Counted from the stretch's first letter, positions 1 to 10,348 are shown. The stretch is DNA of 64,000 nt from Stenotrophomonas sp. ATCM1_4 (GCF_004348115.1 NZ_QPFB01000001.1:597978-661977); one strand, 5' to 3'. Numbers and translations: made by a program. Notes: generated from the letters alone by a model not told the origin.

Positions 1-54
1 GGCGACGACCAGCGCCCGGTGACGCCGATCACCGACCCGGCCGGCCAGCACTGA
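1..54 (+). CDS. C-terminal end of a protein, probably FtsH (partial)
   Basis: Only the last 17 codons and a TGA stop are in the window; the protein ends in PAGQH. No domain can be seen. I suggest ftsH, the membrane AAA+ zinc protease, only because ftsH commonly lies just upstream of folP. A strong hairpin follows at 77-102, which fits the end of a transcription unit. Confidence 0.45.
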   Translation, partial: GDDQRPVTPITDPAGQH

Positions 55-76
55 CCGTCCAGCGATGAGCGTGACG

Positions 77-102
77 AAACGGGCCGGCCTTCCGGCCCGT
101 TT
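77..102 (+). terminator. Hairpin terminator after the ftsH-like gene
   Basis: A perfect 11-bp stem (77-87 with 92-102) closes a CCTT loop and ends in TTT. The T tract is short, but the stem begins with AAA and is GC-rich in the middle, so it may act in both directions. It separates the upstream gene from the folP operon. Confidence 0.7.
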
Positions 103-164
103 CCGTTTGCGGCCGCCCCGCGCTGGGCGAGAATAGGCGCGACTCCTGTTATCCCGGTACCGAC

Positions 165-350
165 ATGAACACCCCCAAGCCGCAGCAGCCACCACCGCTC
201 AACATGCCGGAAATGGTCATCGCGACCGTGGCCGGCGTTGCCTTCGGGGTGAAGACCGGCAACTACCTGACCGGCATCTTCGTCGGCGTGGTGCTGGGCG
301 TGGTGTTGAGCCTGATCGGCAACAGGATCCGTTCGAGGAACAAGCGCTGA
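165..350 (+). CDS. Small membrane protein, unknown function
   Basis: A 61-residue protein with a proline-rich cytoplasmic-looking N terminus (about 1-15), two hydrophobic stretches (about 17-28 and 34-51) and a basic tail (RIRSRNKR). It is probably an inner-membrane protein with one or two helices. Its TGA shares one base with the folP start codon, so the two are translationally coupled. I do not recognise a family; a role linked to folate or cell-envelope metabolism would be a guess. Confidence 0.7.
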   Translation: MNTPKPQQPPPLNMPEMVIATVAGVAFGVKTGNYLTGIFVGVVLGVVLSLIGNRIRSRNKR

Positions 351-1246
351 TGTTCGATATCGCCCCCATGCTCGATTGCGCCGGCCGCAAGCTGCGGTTG
401 GACCGCCCGCAGGTGATGGGCATCGTCAACGTCACCCCGGATTCGTTCTCTGATGGCGGCCAGCACTTCAGCGTGGACGCCGCGGTCGAACACGCGCTGG
501 CGCTGGTGGAGCAGGGTGCGGACCTGCTCGATATCGGGGGAGAGTCGACCCGCCCGGGTGCCACGCCGGTATCGGTGCAGGAGGAAATCGATCGCGTCGC
601 GCCGGTGATCGCCGCGCTGTACGAACGTACCGGGGTGCCGCTGAGCGTGGATACCTTCAAGCCGGAGGTGATGCGGGCGGCGCTGGCGGTCGGTGCCGGG
701 ATGGTCAATGACGTGCAGGCGCTGCAGCAGCCCAGGGCGATGGATGCAGTGGCCGGCGCCGGCGCAGCGGTGGTGCTGATGCATGCGGTGGGTGGGCCGT
801 ACGCGGCGGGGCAGGCGCAGGCCTATGACGACATCGCCGGTGACGTCCAGCGCTTCCTTGCCGAGCGCGTGTTCGCCGCGGAGATGGCGGGGGTTGCCCG
901 TAACCGGCTGGTGGTCGATCCGGGCTATGGCTTCAACAAGGACACCGCGCAGAATTTCGCGCTGCTGGCGGCCCAGGAACGCCTGCTGACGCTCGGCGTG
1001 CCGGTGCTGGCAGGCTTCTCGCGCAAGCGCTGCATCGGCGATGTGACCGGGCGTGCGCTGGCGGCCGAGCGGGTTGCCGGTTCGTTGGCGGCGCACCTGC
1101 TGGCGGTCCAGCGCGGCGCAAAGATCGTGCGCGTGCATGACGTCGCCGCGACCGTGGATGCATTGAAAGTACTGGCTGCAGTCGATGCGGTGCCGGTGTC
1201 GCGAGCCGACACGCCGGCGATGCCGCGTTGGCCGGACGAGGATTGA
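350..1246 (+). CDS. folP: Dihydropteroate synthase
   Basis: Condenses 6-hydroxymethyl-7,8-dihydropterin diphosphate with p-aminobenzoate in cytosolic folate synthesis and is the sulfonamide target. The pterin-binding signature [14 protein letters not shown] is at about residues 24-37, the [10 protein letters not shown] loop at 61-70 and the GFSRKR motif near 220. The length of 298 residues is usual for the family. It overlaps the preceding small gene and the following miaA by single-base stop/start overlaps, so all three are probably one operon. The matching pterin kinase gene folK lies at the far end of this window, across the prophage. Confidence 0.97.
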   Translation: MFDIAPMLDCAGRKLRLDRPQVMGIVNVTPDSFSDGGQHFSVDAAVEHALALVEQGADLLDIGGESTRPGATPVSVQEEIDRVAPVIAALYERTGVPLSVDTFKPEVMRAALAVGAGMVNDVQALQQPRAMDAVAGAGAAVVLMHAVGGPYAAGQAQAYDDIAGDVQRFLAERVFAAEMAGVARNRLVVDPGYGFNKDTAQNFALLAAQERLLTLGVPVLAGFSRKRCIGDVTGRALAAERVAGSLAAHLLAVQRGAKIVRVHDVAATVDALKVLAAVDAVPVSRADTPAMPRWPDED

Positions 1247-2199
1247 TGGCCGTCGACCAGCGGCCCTTGGCCATCGCCCTGATGGGCCCGACCGCCTCTG
1301 GCAAGACCGCGGCGGCGATCGCCCTGGCCAAGGCGAATGGCGGCGAGATCGTCAGCGTCGACTCGGCGCTGGTCTACCGTGGCCTGGAGATCGGCGCAGC
1401 CAAGCCGGATGCCGCAGAGCAGGCGGGCATTCCCCATCACCTGCTGGACCTGCGCGATCCGTGGCAGACGTACTCGGCGGCGGAGTTCGCCGCCGATGCC
1501 GCGGCCGCGGTGCGTGACATTGTCGCGCGCGGCAAGCTGCCGATCCTCGCCGGTGGAACGGGGTTGTACTTCCGGGCGTTGCTGCAGGGGTTGTCGCCGA
1601 TGCCCGAGGCGGATCCGGCCATGCGCGCGCAGATCACCGCCGAGGCCGGGGAAGCGGGGTGGGCAGCCTTGCACGCGCAACTGGCGGGGATCGACCCGGT
1701 GGCCGCGCGACGCATCCATGCCACCGACCCGCAGCGCATCCAGCGGGCACTGGAGGTCTATCGCCTGACCGGCAAGCCGATCAGCTACTGGCAGGCCCAG
1801 CCCGGCATCGCCCGCTTGCCGGTGCGGGTGCTCAAGCTGGTGCTGTCACCGGCGGACCGCTCGGTGCTGCACCAACGCATCGAGCAGCGCTTCGACCTGA
1901 TGCTCCAGCACGGTTTCCTTGACGAGGTGCGTGGGCTGCGGGCCTTGCCACAGATGGCGCAGGTGCCCTTGCCGCTGGACCTGCCGGCCATTCGCGCGGT
2001 CGGCTATCGCCAGGCCTGGCAGTTCCTGGACGGGCAGGGCAGCGTGGCCGAGTTCCGTGACAAGGGGGTCTTCGCCACCCGCCAACTGGCCAAGCGCCAG
2101 TTGACCTGGTTGCGTGGCGAACTGGATGCCCGCTGGTTTGACCCGCAACACGAAATGGACCGCCTGCGGAACGCGGTTTCGCTGTTTTTGGGAAACTGA
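1246..2199 (+). CDS. miaA: tRNA dimethylallyltransferase
   Basis: Transfers a dimethylallyl group to N6 of A37 in tRNAs that read codons starting with U. The P-loop GPTASGKT is at residues 14-21, and the region [18 protein letters not shown] holds the substrate-site aspartate; the usual DSMQVY appears here as DSALVY. The start at 1246 overlaps the folP stop (ATGA) and gives 317 residues; a longer in-frame form from 1228 would run into folP. miaA followed by hfq and hflX is a classic gammaproteobacterial order. Confidence 0.96.
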   Translation: MAVDQRPLAIALMGPTASGKTAAAIALAKANGGEIVSVDSALVYRGLEIGAAKPDAAEQAGIPHHLLDLRDPWQTYSAAEFAADAAAAVRDIVARGKLPILAGGTGLYFRALLQGLSPMPEADPAMRAQITAEAGEAGWAALHAQLAGIDPVAARRIHATDPQRIQRALEVYRLTGKPISYWQAQPGIARLPVRVLKLVLSPADRSVLHQRIEQRFDLMLQHGFLDEVRGLRALPQMAQVPLPLDLPAIRAVGYRQAWQFLDGQGSVAEFRDKGVFATRQLAKRQLTWLRGELDARWFDPQHEMDRLRNAVSLFLGN

Positions 2200-2290
2200 G
2201 AGGCCCCCGGCCGGTGTTACCATCGAGGTTCCGGATCGGCAGGGGAGTGCCGGCCATCCGGCCCATAAGAACAATAACGAGGAGTAGACG

Positions 2291-2569
2291 ATGTCCAAGG
2301 GGCAGTCTTTGCAGGATCCGTTTCTGAACGCATTGCGCCGCGAGCGCGTGCCGGTTTCGGTGTACCTGGTCAATGGCATCAAGTTGCAGGGCACGATCGA
2401 ATCGTTCGATCAGTTCGTGGTGCTGCTGCGCAATACCGTCAGCCAGATGGTCTACAAGCACGCCATCTCCACCGTGGTGCCGGCGCGCAACGTCAAGGTT
2501 GGCCCGGGCGGTGGTTACGTGCAGTCCGCCGACAGCAGTTCCCAGGCAGGCGATGACGACAACGAATAA
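2291..2569 (+). CDS. hfq: RNA chaperone Hfq
   Basis: A 92-residue Sm-like protein that forms a hexamer and pairs small RNAs with mRNAs. Q8 and D9 of the proximal face, the Sm1 stretch around [20 protein letters not shown] and the Sm2 motif with Y55-K56-H57 are all present. The C-terminal tail is short and acidic (GDDDNE) compared with the 102-residue E. coli protein. A good ribosome site (GAGGAG) sits just upstream. The 91-bp gap after miaA leaves room for its own promoter. Confidence 0.97.
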   Translation: MSKGQSLQDPFLNALRRERVPVSVYLVNGIKLQGTIESFDQFVVLLRNTVSQMVYKHAISTVVPARNVKVGPGGGYVQSADSSSQAGDDDNE

Positions 2570-2583
2570 GCAGGTGGCGGCGC

Positions 2584-3894
2584 ATGTTTGACCGCTCGAA
2601 ACGGGGCGAACATGCGTTGCTGATCCAGCCGCATGCAGGGCGGCTGGAAGAGGATGTGCTGGAGGAATTCACCGATCTGGCCCGCTCCGCCGGCGCCAGC
2701 ATCGCGGCGACCATCGCCGCGCGCATGGATCGGCCCAACCCCTCCACGCTGATCGGCAGCGGCAAACTGGACGAGGTGAAGGCTGCGGCCGACGCCACCG
2801 GCGCCGACCTGGTGCTGGTGAACCATCAGCTCACCCCCGTGCAGGAGCGCAATCTGGAGCGGTTCCTGGAACGGCGCGTGATCGATCGTACCGGCCTGAT
2901 CCTGGACATCTTCGCCCAGCGTGCGCACAGCCATGAAGGCAAGCTGCAGGTCGAGCTGGCGCAGTTGCGTCATCTGGCCACCCGGCTGGTCCGCGGCTGG
3001 ACCCACCTGGAGCGCCAGCGTGGCGGTTCCATCGGTCTGCGTGGCCCGGGCGAAACCCAGCTGGAAACCGACCGCCGCCTGCTGCAGAAGCGGGTGGAGC
3101 AACTGCAGAAGCGCCTGGAAAAGGTCGAAGTGCAGCGCACCCAGATGCGTCGCGCGCGCGTGCGCAGCGAAATGCCGCGCGTGGCGCTGGTGGGCTACAC
3201 CAACGCCGGCAAGTCCACGCTGTTCAATGCACTGACCGGTGCGGGTGCGTATGCGGCGGACCAGTTGTTCGCCACGCTCGACCCGACCGTGCGGCGCATC
3301 GCGCTGCCCGGCGGCAAGGCGATGCTGGCCGACACCGTGGGTTTCGTCCGCGATCTGCCGCACGAACTGGTCGCGGCCTTCCGTTCGACCCTGTCCGAGG
3401 CGCGCGAAGCGGACTTCCTGCTGCACCTGGTCGATGCGGCCGATCCGCTGCGCGAGGAGCGCATCGCGCAGGTCGACGAGGTGCTGCAGGCGGTGGGTGC
3501 CGGCGAGCTGCCGCAGTTGCTGGTATTCAACAAGATCGACCGGATCGAAGGTGCCGAGGTGCGTCATGACGCGCAGGACGGCGTGCCGGATGAGTCTCGC
3601 CGCGAGCGCGTCTGGATTTCGGCGCGCGACGGACGCGGGCTGGAATTGCTGCAATCCGTGCTGGGCCGCCGGCTCGGCCTGCAGCACGTGACCGGCACGA
3701 TCCGGCTGCCGCCCAGTGCAGGCCGCCTGCGTTCGCGCCTGCATCAGCTGGAGGTGATCCGCAGCGAGCAGGCCGACGATGAGGGCTGGTTGATCGAAGT
3801 AGACCTGCCCATTGCGGAGGCGGAGAAACTGGCGGCCGGCGCCGACGGTGCGGTGATCCGCGCATTGTTGCCGGAGCCGGAACCGGAGTGGTGA
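2584..3894 (+). CDS. hflX: Ribosome-associated GTPase HflX
   Basis: A 436-residue Obg-HflX family GTPase that splits stalled 70S ribosomes. The N-terminal HflX domain includes LIGSGKLDEV and the glycine-rich SIGLRGPGETQLETDRR, followed by a coiled linker and the G domain with G1 GYTNAGKS near residues 203-210, G3 DTVG and G4 NKID. It starts 14 bp after hfq and is probably co-transcribed with it. Termination may use sequences near 3900, but I saw no strong hairpin with a T tract. Confidence 0.96.
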   Translation: MFDRSKRGEHALLIQPHAGRLEEDVLEEFTDLARSAGASIAATIAARMDRPNPSTLIGSGKLDEVKAAADATGADLVLVNHQLTPVQERNLERFLERRVIDRTGLILDIFAQRAHSHEGKLQVELAQLRHLATRLVRGWTHLERQRGGSIGLRGPGETQLETDRRLLQKRVEQLQKRLEKVEVQRTQMRRARVRSEMPRVALVGYTNAGKSTLFNALTGAGAYAADQLFATLDPTVRRIALPGGKAMLADTVGFVRDLPHELVAAFRSTLSEAREADFLLHLVDAADPLREERIAQVDEVLQAVGAGELPQLLVFNKIDRIEGAEVRHDAQDGVPDESRRERVWISARDGRGLELLQSVLGRRLGLQHVTGTIRLPPSAGRLRSRLHQLEVIRSEQADDEGWLIEVDLPIAEAEKLAAGADGAVIRALLPEPEPEW

Positions 3895-3999
3895 CATCGA
3901 AGGGCCGCCAAGTGGCCCTTCTGCCATCCAGGGCTCGGCAAAGGGGCGCATCCGGCGATGATTTGCGTTACAACGCTGTCATCCCCCACGGACGTTCCC

Positions 4000-4491
4000 A
4001 TGAGCATTCCCACCGACTTCGACCTGGACCAGCTGGCCGCCCAGCTAGGTGAGCGCCTGCGCGCGGCGCGTGATCACGTGGTCACCGCCGAGAGCTGCAC
4101 CGGTGGCTGGATCGCCAAGGCCATGACCGGCGTTGCGGGCTCGTCGGACTGGTTCGACAGCGGCATGGTCGTCTACAGCTACGAGGCCAAGCAGGCACTG
4201 TTGGGCGTCAGTCCGCAGACGCTGGAAAGCCATGGCGCGGTCAGTCGCGAAACCGTGATCGAGATGGTTTCCGGCGCACTGGTGCGCTCGGGTGCAAGCG
4301 TGGCCGTGGCGGTGACCGGCATCGCGGGGCCGGGTGGCGGCAGCGAGGACAAGCCGGTTGGCACCGTGTGGATCGGCTGGAAGCGTCGTGGGGGCTACAC
4401 CCGCGCCGAGTTGTTCCATTTCGAGGGTGACCGCGAAGCCGTGCGACGGCAGACCGTGGGCGCCGCGCTGCGCGGCCTGGAAACCCTGTGA
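4000..4491 (+). CDS. pncC: Nicotinamide-nucleotide amidase (CinA C-terminal family)
   Basis: Hydrolyses NMN to nicotinate mononucleotide in pyridine nucleotide salvage. The stand-alone CinA C-terminal domain of 163 residues carries the signature ESCTGG at 31-36 and the VTGIAGPGGGSEDKPVGTV loop. The ATG at 4000 is preferred to an upstream in-frame start at 3958, because the family begins close to the SCTGG region and the extra codons look like leader. In many proteobacteria this gene sits next to recA, as it does here, with lexA between them. Confidence 0.93.
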   Translation: MSIPTDFDLDQLAAQLGERLRAARDHVVTAESCTGGWIAKAMTGVAGSSDWFDSGMVVYSYEAKQALLGVSPQTLESHGAVSRETVIEMVSGALVRSGASVAVAVTGIAGPGGGSEDKPVGTVWIGWKRRGGYTRAELFHFEGDREAVRRQTVGAALRGLETL

Positions 4492-4565
4492 GGGTATTCA
4501 GGCAGGGATGAAGTCCTGGCCGGCCGGAACGTCGTGGCGGTTCAGCCAACTGAACTCCTGCCCTG

Positions 4566-4602
4566 TTGACGGCGGCTTTTGTTAGTAGCAATACTACTAA
4601 CC
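4566..4602 (+). promoter_or_regulatory. lexA promoter with LexA operator (SOS box)
   Basis: The near-perfect palindrome TTAGTAGCAATACTACTAA at 4582-4600 matches the operator known for xanthomonad LexA proteins, which differs from the E. coli CTG-N10-CAG box. A -35 TTGACG (4566-4571) and a -10 AATACT (4590-4595) are 18 bp apart, so bound LexA would cover the -10. The predicted transcript would start at about 4602, next to the ATG at 4603. Confidence 0.85.
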
Positions 4603-5247
4603 ATGAACCTGACCGATACCCAGCAGGCCATCCTCGACCTGATCGCCGAGCGCATCGAAGCCGAGGGCGTGCCCCCATCGCAGACCGAGATCGCACGTGC
4701 CTTTGGCTTCAAGGGCGTGCGCTCGGCCCAATATCACCTGGATGCCCTGGAAGCGGCCGGCGCCATCGAGCGCGTGCCGGGTCGGGCGCGTGGTATCCGC
4801 GTGGTACGCCCCTCGGCCGGGACAGACGCCGCCGTGCCGGCCCTGCCTGCCGCCAACGACCAGATCCTGCGCTTGCCGGTGCTGGGGCGCGTGGCCGCGG
4901 GTCTGCCGATCGGCGCGGACATCGGCTCGGATGACTTCGTGGTGCTGGACAAGGTGTTCTTCTCGCCGGCGCCGGACTACCTGCTCAAGGTGCAGGGCGA
5001 TTCGATGATCGACGAGGGCATCTTCGATGGCGACCTGATCGGCGTGCACCGCACCCGTGACGCGCGCTCGGGCCAGATCGTGGTGGCGCGGATCGATGAG
5101 GAGATCACGGTCAAGCTGCTCAAGATCGCCAAGGACCGCATCCGCCTGCTGCCCCGCAATCCCGACTACGCGCCGATCGAAGTGCTGCCCGACCAGGACT
5201 TCTCGATCGAAGGCCTGTATTGCGGCCTGCTCCGGCCGAACCGCTGA
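4603..5247 (+). CDS. lexA: SOS repressor LexA
   Basis: A 214-residue repressor and self-cleaving S24-family protease. The winged helix-turn-helix covers about residues 1-65, the scissile bond is A99-G100 and the catalytic dyad is S134 and K171. RecA filaments trigger its cleavage after DNA damage. The ATG at 4603 directly follows the operator, so LexA represses its own gene. recA and recX follow at once, making an SOS control locus. The start is fixed by the conserved N terminus (MNLTDTQQAILDLI). Confidence 0.97.
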   Translation: MNLTDTQQAILDLIAERIEAEGVPPSQTEIARAFGFKGVRSAQYHLDALEAAGAIERVPGRARGIRVVRPSAGTDAAVPALPAANDQILRLPVLGRVAAGLPIGADIGSDDFVVLDKVFFSPAPDYLLKVQGDSMIDEGIFDGDLIGVHRTRDARSGQIVVARIDEEITVKLLKIAKDRIRLLPRNPDYAPIEVLPDQDFSIEGLYCGLLRPNR

Positions 5248-5434
5248 TGGGGACGGATTGCGCAGCCATAACCACCTGTTTTTCTTACGTTAGAGGGCTG
5301 GTTGTGCTGCTGCCGGTATCCTTGCCGGCCCAATAATTTTGTCGTCTCGCCGCCAGTCTCAGCCTTTGCGATACGACACCCCTACAGTGGACCCCATGAC
5401 GAAATCTACGAAATCAACGACGAGGACGAACCCG

Positions 5435-6472
5435 ATGGACGAGAACAAGAAGCGCGCGCTCGCCGCTGCACTGGGCCAGATCGAAAAGCAGTTCGGCAAG
5501 GGTTCGGTGATGCGCATGGGTGACCGTGTGGTCGAGCCCGTCGAGGCCATCCCGACCGGCTCGCTGATGCTGGATATCGCGCTGGGCATTGGTGGCCTGC
5601 CGAAGGGCCGCGTCGTTGAGATCTACGGCCCGGAGTCCTCCGGCAAGACCACCCTGACCCTGCAGGCCATCGCCGAGTGCCAGAAGCTGGGCGGCACCGC
5701 CGCCTTCATCGACGCCGAGCACGCGCTGGACCCCATCTACGCCGCCAAGCTGGGCGTGAACGTGGATGACCTGCTGCTGTCCCAGCCCGATACCGGTGAA
5801 CAGGCACTTGAAATCGCCGACATGCTGGTGCGTTCGGGCTCGGTGGACATCCTGGTGATCGACTCGGTGGCTGCACTGACCCCGAAGGCGGAAATCGAAG
5901 GCGAGATGGGCGACCAGCTGCCGGGCCTGCAGGCCCGCCTGATGAGCCAGGCGCTGCGCAAGCTGACCGGCAATATCAAGCGTTCCAACACGCTGGTGAT
6001 CTTCATCAACCAGCTGCGCATGAAGATCGGCGTGATGATGCCGGGCCAGAGCCCGGAAACCACCACCGGCGGCAATGCGTTGAAGTTCTACGCCTCGGTG
6101 CGCCTGGATATCCGTCGCATCGGCGCGATCAAGAAGGGTGACGAGATCATCGGCAACCAGACCAAGATCAAGGTGGTCAAGAACAAGCTGGCCCCGCCGT
6201 TCAAGCAGGTCATCACCGAGATCCTCTATGGCGAGGGCATTTCGCGCGAAGGCGAGCTGATCGACATGGGCGTGGACGCCAAGCTCGTCGAGAAGGCGGG
6301 TGCCTGGTACAGCTACGGCGACGAGCGCATCGGCCAGGGCAAGGACAACGCCCGTGGTTACCTGCGCGACAACCCGCAGGTCGCCGCGCGCCTGGAAGCC
6401 GAGCTGCGCGAGAAGTTCCAGCCGTCCGAAGCTGCGCGTGAAGAAGGCGACGACGAGCAGGACGAGGAATGA
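5435..6472 (+). CDS. recA: Recombinase RecA
   Basis: Strand-exchange ATPase and LexA/CI co-protease. The Walker A motif GPESSGKT is at residues 65-72, the Walker B region reads [10 protein letters not shown], and the loop-2 stretch is intact ([17 protein letters not shown]). From the ATG at 5435, placed 9 bp after GAGG, the protein has 345 residues, the usual size. An in-frame ATG at 5396 would add a threonine- and lysine-rich leader and is less likely. I found no copy of the lexA-type operator in the 187 bp between lexA and this start. Confidence 0.97.
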   Translation: MDENKKRALAAALGQIEKQFGKGSVMRMGDRVVEPVEAIPTGSLMLDIALGIGGLPKGRVVEIYGPESSGKTTLTLQAIAECQKLGGTAAFIDAEHALDPIYAAKLGVNVDDLLLSQPDTGEQALEIADMLVRSGSVDILVIDSVAALTPKAEIEGEMGDQLPGLQARLMSQALRKLTGNIKRSNTLVIFINQLRMKIGVMMPGQSPETTTGGNALKFYASVRLDIRRIGAIKKGDEIIGNQTKIKVVKNKLAPPFKQVITEILYGEGISREGELIDMGVDAKLVEKAGAWYSYGDERIGQGKDNARGYLRDNPQVAARLEAELREKFQPSEAAREEGDDEQDEE

Positions 6473-6585
6473 GTTTCCCGTGGGGGCGGGCGGCGCATCG
6501 TCAGTGACGTCGTCCCGCTCCCGCGGCATTTTATCCAGGAGCCGTTGTGCCAGGGATGGCGCCATCCTGGAGGGTGATGGACGCA

Positions 6586-7077
6586 ATGAGCGAGTTTGAG
6601 GAGCCAGCGGCCGGCAAGGGCAAGCGCCGCCGTGAGCAGACCCCCTTGCAGCGGGCGCTGGGCCTGCTGGTGCGCCGCGAGCATTCGCGCAAGGAGCTTG
6701 GCCGCAAGCTGAAGGCCCGGGGCATCGAGGCCGAAGCGGTGGACGCCGCCGTGAACCGGCTGGCCGAGGAGGGCTGGCAGGACGATACCCGCTTCGCCGA
6801 AGCGCTGGTCCGCAACCGGGCCAATACCGGCTATGGGCCGTTGCATATCCGGGCCGAACTGGGCACCCATGGGTTGAGCGGGGAGCAGATCGAGGCCGCG
6901 ATGGCCACGTTCGAGGGCGATTGGGCGGAGAACGCCCGTGAGCTGGTATGCCGCCGTTTTGGCGAGGACGGCCCGCAGGAACTGCCGCAACGGCGCAAGG
7001 CCGCCGATCTGTTGGCCCGGCGCGGGTTTGACGGCAGCTGTATCCGCAGCGCTACCCGATACGATCCAGAGGACTGA
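6586..7077 (+). CDS. recX: RecA regulatory protein RecX
   Basis: A small helical-repeat protein that caps and disassembles RecA filaments. The typical blocks are [20 protein letters not shown], a tandem three-helix repeat including [18 protein letters not shown], and a C-terminal repeat ending in [13 protein letters not shown]. The length from 6586 is 163 residues. GGAGGG at 6569-6574 is 11 bp before this ATG but only 2 bp before another ATG at 6577; a GTG at 6547 is also in frame, so the exact start is uncertain. The gap after recA is 113 bp. Confidence 0.92.
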   Translation: MSEFEEPAAGKGKRRREQTPLQRALGLLVRREHSRKELGRKLKARGIEAEAVDAAVNRLAEEGWQDDTRFAEALVRNRANTGYGPLHIRAELGTHGLSGEQIEAAMATFEGDWAENARELVCRRFGEDGPQELPQRRKAADLLARRGFDGSCIRSATRYDPED

Positions 7078-7176
7078 GAGGGCTGGGCCTGATACCCTTT
7101 CAGGGTTTCGGTTGTCCCGAATTCCCGTGCCCGCCAGGGTGGTCGGGACCCGTCTGCCAGCTTATTGCCAGTCCCC

Positions 7177-9828
7177 ATGAATACACCTGTCAAATTCACT
7201 ACCTCCCAGATCCGCAGCGATTTCCTCGAATTCTTCAAGAGCAAGGGCCACACCATCGTGCCGTCGGCGCCGCTGGTGCCGGGCAATGACCCGACCCTGC
7301 TGTTCACCAACTCCGGCATGGTGCAGTTCAAGGACGTGTTCCTGGGGGCGGAAAAGCGCAGCTACGTGCGCGCGGCCGACGTCCAGCGCTGCCTGCGTGC
7401 CGGTGGCAAGCACAACGACCTCGACTCGGTGGGCTACACCGCCCGTCACCACACGTTCTTCGAGATGCTGGGCAACTGGTCCTTCGGTGACTACTTCAAG
7501 AAGGAAGCCATCGCTTGGGCGTGGGAACTGCTGACCCAGGTCTGGAAGCTGCCGGCCGAGCGCCTGCTGGTCACCGTCTATCACACCGACGACGAAGCCC
7601 ATGCGCTGTGGCGTGACATGGTGGGCATCCCGGAAGAGCGCATCGTGCGCATCGGCGACAACAAGGGTGCACCGTACGCGTCGGACAACTTCTGGCAGAT
7701 GGCCGACACCGGCCCGTGTGGCCCCTGCACCGAGATCTTCTACGACCACGGTGCGCATATCGCCGGTGGTCCCCCGGGCTCGCCGGACGAGGATGGCGAC
7801 CGCTTCATCGAGATCTGGAACCTGGTGTTCATGCAGTTCGACCGCCAGCCTGACGGCTCGCTGCAGCCATTGCCGGCGCCGTGCGTGGATACCGGCATGG
7901 GCCTGGAGCGCCTGGCGGCGATCCTGCAGCATGTGCATACCAATTATGAAATCGACCTGTTCCAGGCGTTGATCCGCAAGGCCGCCGAGCTGACCGGCAC
8001 GGCCGACCTGGAGAACAAGTCGTTGCGCGTGATCGCCGATCACATCCGCGCCTGTTCGTTCCTGATCGTCGATGGCGTGCTGCCGTCGAACGAAGGCCGT
8101 GGTTACGTCCTGCGCCGCATCATCCGTCGCGCATTGCGCCATGGGTGGATGCTGGGCGTGCGCCAGCCGTTCTTCAGCAAACTGGTGCCGACCCTGGTCG
8201 AGCAGATGGGCGAGGCCTATCCGGAGCTGCCGGCACAGGTCGATACGGTCGTGCGTGCCCTGCAGGCCGAGGAGGAGCGCTTTGCCGAAACCCTCGACGC
8301 CGGCATGAAGATCTTCGACGACGTCGCCGCCAAGGTGAGCGATGGGGTGATCCCGGGCGTGGATGCGTTCCGCCTGTACGACACGTACGGCTTCCCGCTT
8401 GACCTCACCCAGGACATCGCGCGCGAGCGTGACCTGACCGTGGACACCGACGGCTTCGACGCCGCAATGGAAGACCAGCGCCGCAAGGGCCGTGAAGCCG
8501 GCAAGTTCGGCGGTGGCGTGACGCTGTCCGCCGAACTGGTCGCTACGCTGAAGCCGACCGTGTTCCTGGGGTACGACCGCCTGCAGGCTGATGGCCTGAC
8601 CGTGGTCGCGCTGCTCAAGGATGGCCGTCCGGTGGAGAGCGTCCAGGCCGGTGATGAGGTCATCGTGCTGACTGACCAGACCCCGTTCTACGCCGAGTCC
8701 GGTGGCCAGGTCGGTGATACCGGCACGCTGGTGGGCAACGGCTTGCAGATCGCCGTCGGCGACACGCAGAAGTTCGCGGGCCAGTTCCACGGCCATGTCG
8801 GTACGTTGAAGCAGGGTGCCCTGAAGATCGGCGACGTGCTGGCCGGGCAGGTGGATGCCCAGCGTCGTGGCGCCACCATTCTCAATCACTCCGCTACCCA
8901 CCTGTTGCATGCGGCCCTGCGCGAAGTGCTGGGTACCCATGTGCAGCAGAAGGGCTCGCTGGTGGCGCCGGATCGCCTGCGCTTCGACTTCTCGCACTTC
9001 CAGCCGATCACGGCCGAAGAGCTGGCTGTCATCGAGCGCAAGGTCAACGAGCAGGTGCGTGCCAACAATGCGGCCGAAGTGCACAACATGGGCATGCAGG
9101 AAGCGTTGGATTTCGGTGCGATGGCGCTGTTCGGCGAGAAGTACGGCGAGCACGTGCGTGTCCTGAAGATGGGCGAGTACTCGACCGAACTGTGCGGCGG
9201 CACGCACGTGTCGCGCACCGGTGACATCGGCCTGTTCAAGATCACCTCCGAAGGCGGTGTGTCCTCGGGCGTGCGCCGCATCGAGGCGGTGACCGGGCAG
9301 GGCGCGCTGGACTACGTGGCCGACGAGGAGCAGCGCCTGCATGATGCGGCCCAGTTGCTGGGCGGCAGTGCAGGGGACGTGGTGGACAAGATCCGCCAGC
9401 TGGGCGAGCGCCAGAAGAAGCTGGAGCGCGAGCTGGAAGCACTCAAGGCCAAGGTGGCCTCCGGTGCGACCGAGGACCTGGGCGCCTCGGCCATCGAGGT
9501 TGGCGGCGTGAAGGTGCTTGCCGCCCGCCTGGAAGGCTTTGACGCCAAGGCCCTGCGCGACGCCATGGACCGCCTCAAGCAGCAGTTGGGCGACGCGGTG
9601 ATCCTGCTGGCGGGCGTGCAGGACGGCAAGGCGGCGCTGGTCGCCGGTGTGAACGGCGCCGCACTGGGCAAGGTCAAGGCCGGGGAACTGCTCTCCCATG
9701 TCGCCGGTCAGATCGGAGGCAAGGGCGGCGGCCGTCCAGACATGGCCCAGGGTGGCGGTGAGGATGGTCCGAAGCTCGTGTCGGCCCTTGACGGTGTGCT
9801 GGCGTGGATAAAGCCGCATTTGACCTGA
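7177..9828 (+). CDS. alaS: Alanyl-tRNA synthetase
   Basis: Charges tRNA-Ala. In 883 residues it shows the class II core (motif 1 around [17 protein letters not shown], motif 2 near [25 protein letters not shown] sequence, motif 3 in [13 protein letters not shown]), the editing domain with the HSATHLLH zinc motif and a distal CGGTH, and a C-terminal coiled DHHA1 region. The ATG at 7177 is preferred to a TTG at 7165. recX-alaS-csrA is a conserved gammaproteobacterial order. A long minus-strand open frame on top of it is a codon-bias shadow. Confidence 0.97.
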   Translation: MNTPVKFTTSQIRSDFLEFFKSKGHTIVPSAPLVPGNDPTLLFTNSGMVQFKDVFLGAEKRSYVRAADVQRCLRAGGKHNDLDSVGYTARHHTFFEMLGNWSFGDYFKKEAIAWAWELLTQVWKLPAERLLVTVYHTDDEAHALWRDMVGIPEERIVRIGDNKGAPYASDNFWQMADTGPCGPCTEIFYDHGAHIAGGPPGSPDEDGDRFIEIWNLVFMQFDRQPDGSLQPLPAPCVDTGMGLERLAAILQHVHTNYEIDLFQALIRKAAELTGTADLENKSLRVIADHIRACSFLIVDGVLPSNEGRGYVLRRIIRRALRHGWMLGVRQPFFSKLVPTLVEQMGEAYPELPAQVDTVVRALQAEEERFAETLDAGMKIFDDVAAKVSDGVIPGVDAFRLYDTYGFPLDLTQDIARERDLTVDTDGFDAAMEDQRRKGREAGKFGGGVTLSAELVATLKPTVFLGYDRLQADGLTVVALLKDGRPVESVQAGDEVIVLTDQTPFYAESGGQVGDTGTLVGNGLQIAVGDTQKFAGQFHGHVGTLKQGALKIGDVLAGQVDAQRRGATILNHSATHLLHAALREVLGTHVQQKGSLVAPDRLRFDFSHFQPITAEELAVIERKVNEQVRANNAAEVHNMGMQEALDFGAMALFGEKYGEHVRVLKMGEYSTELCGGTHVSRTGDIGLFKITSEGGVSSGVRRIEAVTGQGALDYVADEEQRLHDAAQLLGGSAGDVVDKIRQLGERQKKLERELEALKAKVASGATEDLGASAIEVGGVKVLAARLEGFDAKALRDAMDRLKQQLGDAVILLAGVQDGKAALVAGVNGAALGKVKAGELLSHVAGQIGGKGGGRPDMAQGGGEDGPKLVSALDGVLAWIKPHLT

Positions 9829-9968
9829 ACATGAACAGAAATCTGCCTTGAAGGTCTTTGCGCCCTGCCGTTAACATTGGGAGTCTTTTCCCTTTGTCGT
9901 GGGGCGCATCGCTTCAAAGCGCGCCAATGCCGGCGGGAAGCCCCCCGGTTCCATGGAGATTCGCAAAA

Positions 9969-10172
9969 ATGTTGATCCTGACTCGCCGTGTAGGCGAAAC
10001 CCTGATGATTGGCGACTCGGTCAGCGTGACCGTGCTCGGTGTCAAGGGCAACCAGGTACGTATCGGTATCACCGCGCCGAAGGATGTGGCAGTGCATCGC
10101 GAGGAGATTTTCCAGCGCATCCAGCGTGGCGATGATGCGGGTGCATCGGGAAGTGAAGAAACTTCCGAATAA
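9969..10172 (+). CDS. csrA: Carbon storage regulator CsrA (RsmA)
   Basis: A 67-residue RNA-binding dimer that binds GGA motifs in mRNA leaders. The sequence [16 protein letters not shown] at the N terminus and the VHREEIF motif are conserved. The 140-bp leader has a possible promoter (TTGAAG 9848-9853, TAACAT 9872-9877) and GGA triplets, one inside the Shine-Dalgarno region (CATGGAGATT), as expected for autoregulation. In xanthomonads this regulator controls virulence factors and biofilm; here that is family knowledge only. Confidence 0.96.
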   Translation: MLILTRRVGETLMIGDSVSVTVLGVKGNQVRIGITAPKDVAVHREEIFQRIQRGDDAGASGSEETSE

Positions 10173-10244
10173 GGGTTTACCTTTCACCTCGTTTAACGTT
10201 ATTCTTCGCGCCCCGCTACGGAATACGCAGCGGGCAAGAAAAAC

Positions 10245-10337
10245 GGAGTGATGCCCGAGAGGCCGAAGGGGCTCCCCTGCTAAGGGAGTATAGGGTCAAA
10301 AGCTCTATCGAGGGTTCGAATCCCTCTCACTCCGCCA
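10245..10337 (+). tRNA. tRNA-Ser (GCU)
   Basis: A 93-nt class II tRNA with acceptor stem GGAGTGA/TCACTCC, anticodon loop CTGCTAA (anticodon GCT, reading AGC and AGU), a long variable arm, the T loop GGGTTCGAATCCC and an encoded CCA. The last 15 bases are the attL core, so its 3' end now comes from the phage but is identical to the chromosomal one, leaving the tRNA intact. Confidence 0.97.
10323..10337 (+). repeat. attL core (left attachment site)
   Basis: CCTCTCACTCCGCCA, the 3' end of tRNA-Ser, is repeated exactly at 49355-49369. Flanking bases differ at both copies, so the identity core is 15 bp. Integration into the T-stem and acceptor end of a tRNA gene is typical of tyrosine integrases such as the one at 48039-49220. 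Confidence 0.92.
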
Positions 10338-10348
10338 AGTGTTGAACT

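Noticed and set aside
7162..9819. 885-codon open frame on the minus strand opposite alaS
   Set aside because: Antisense shadow caused by high GC at third positions; its translation is His/Gln/Leu-rich with no domains, whereas alaS is complete on the other strand.
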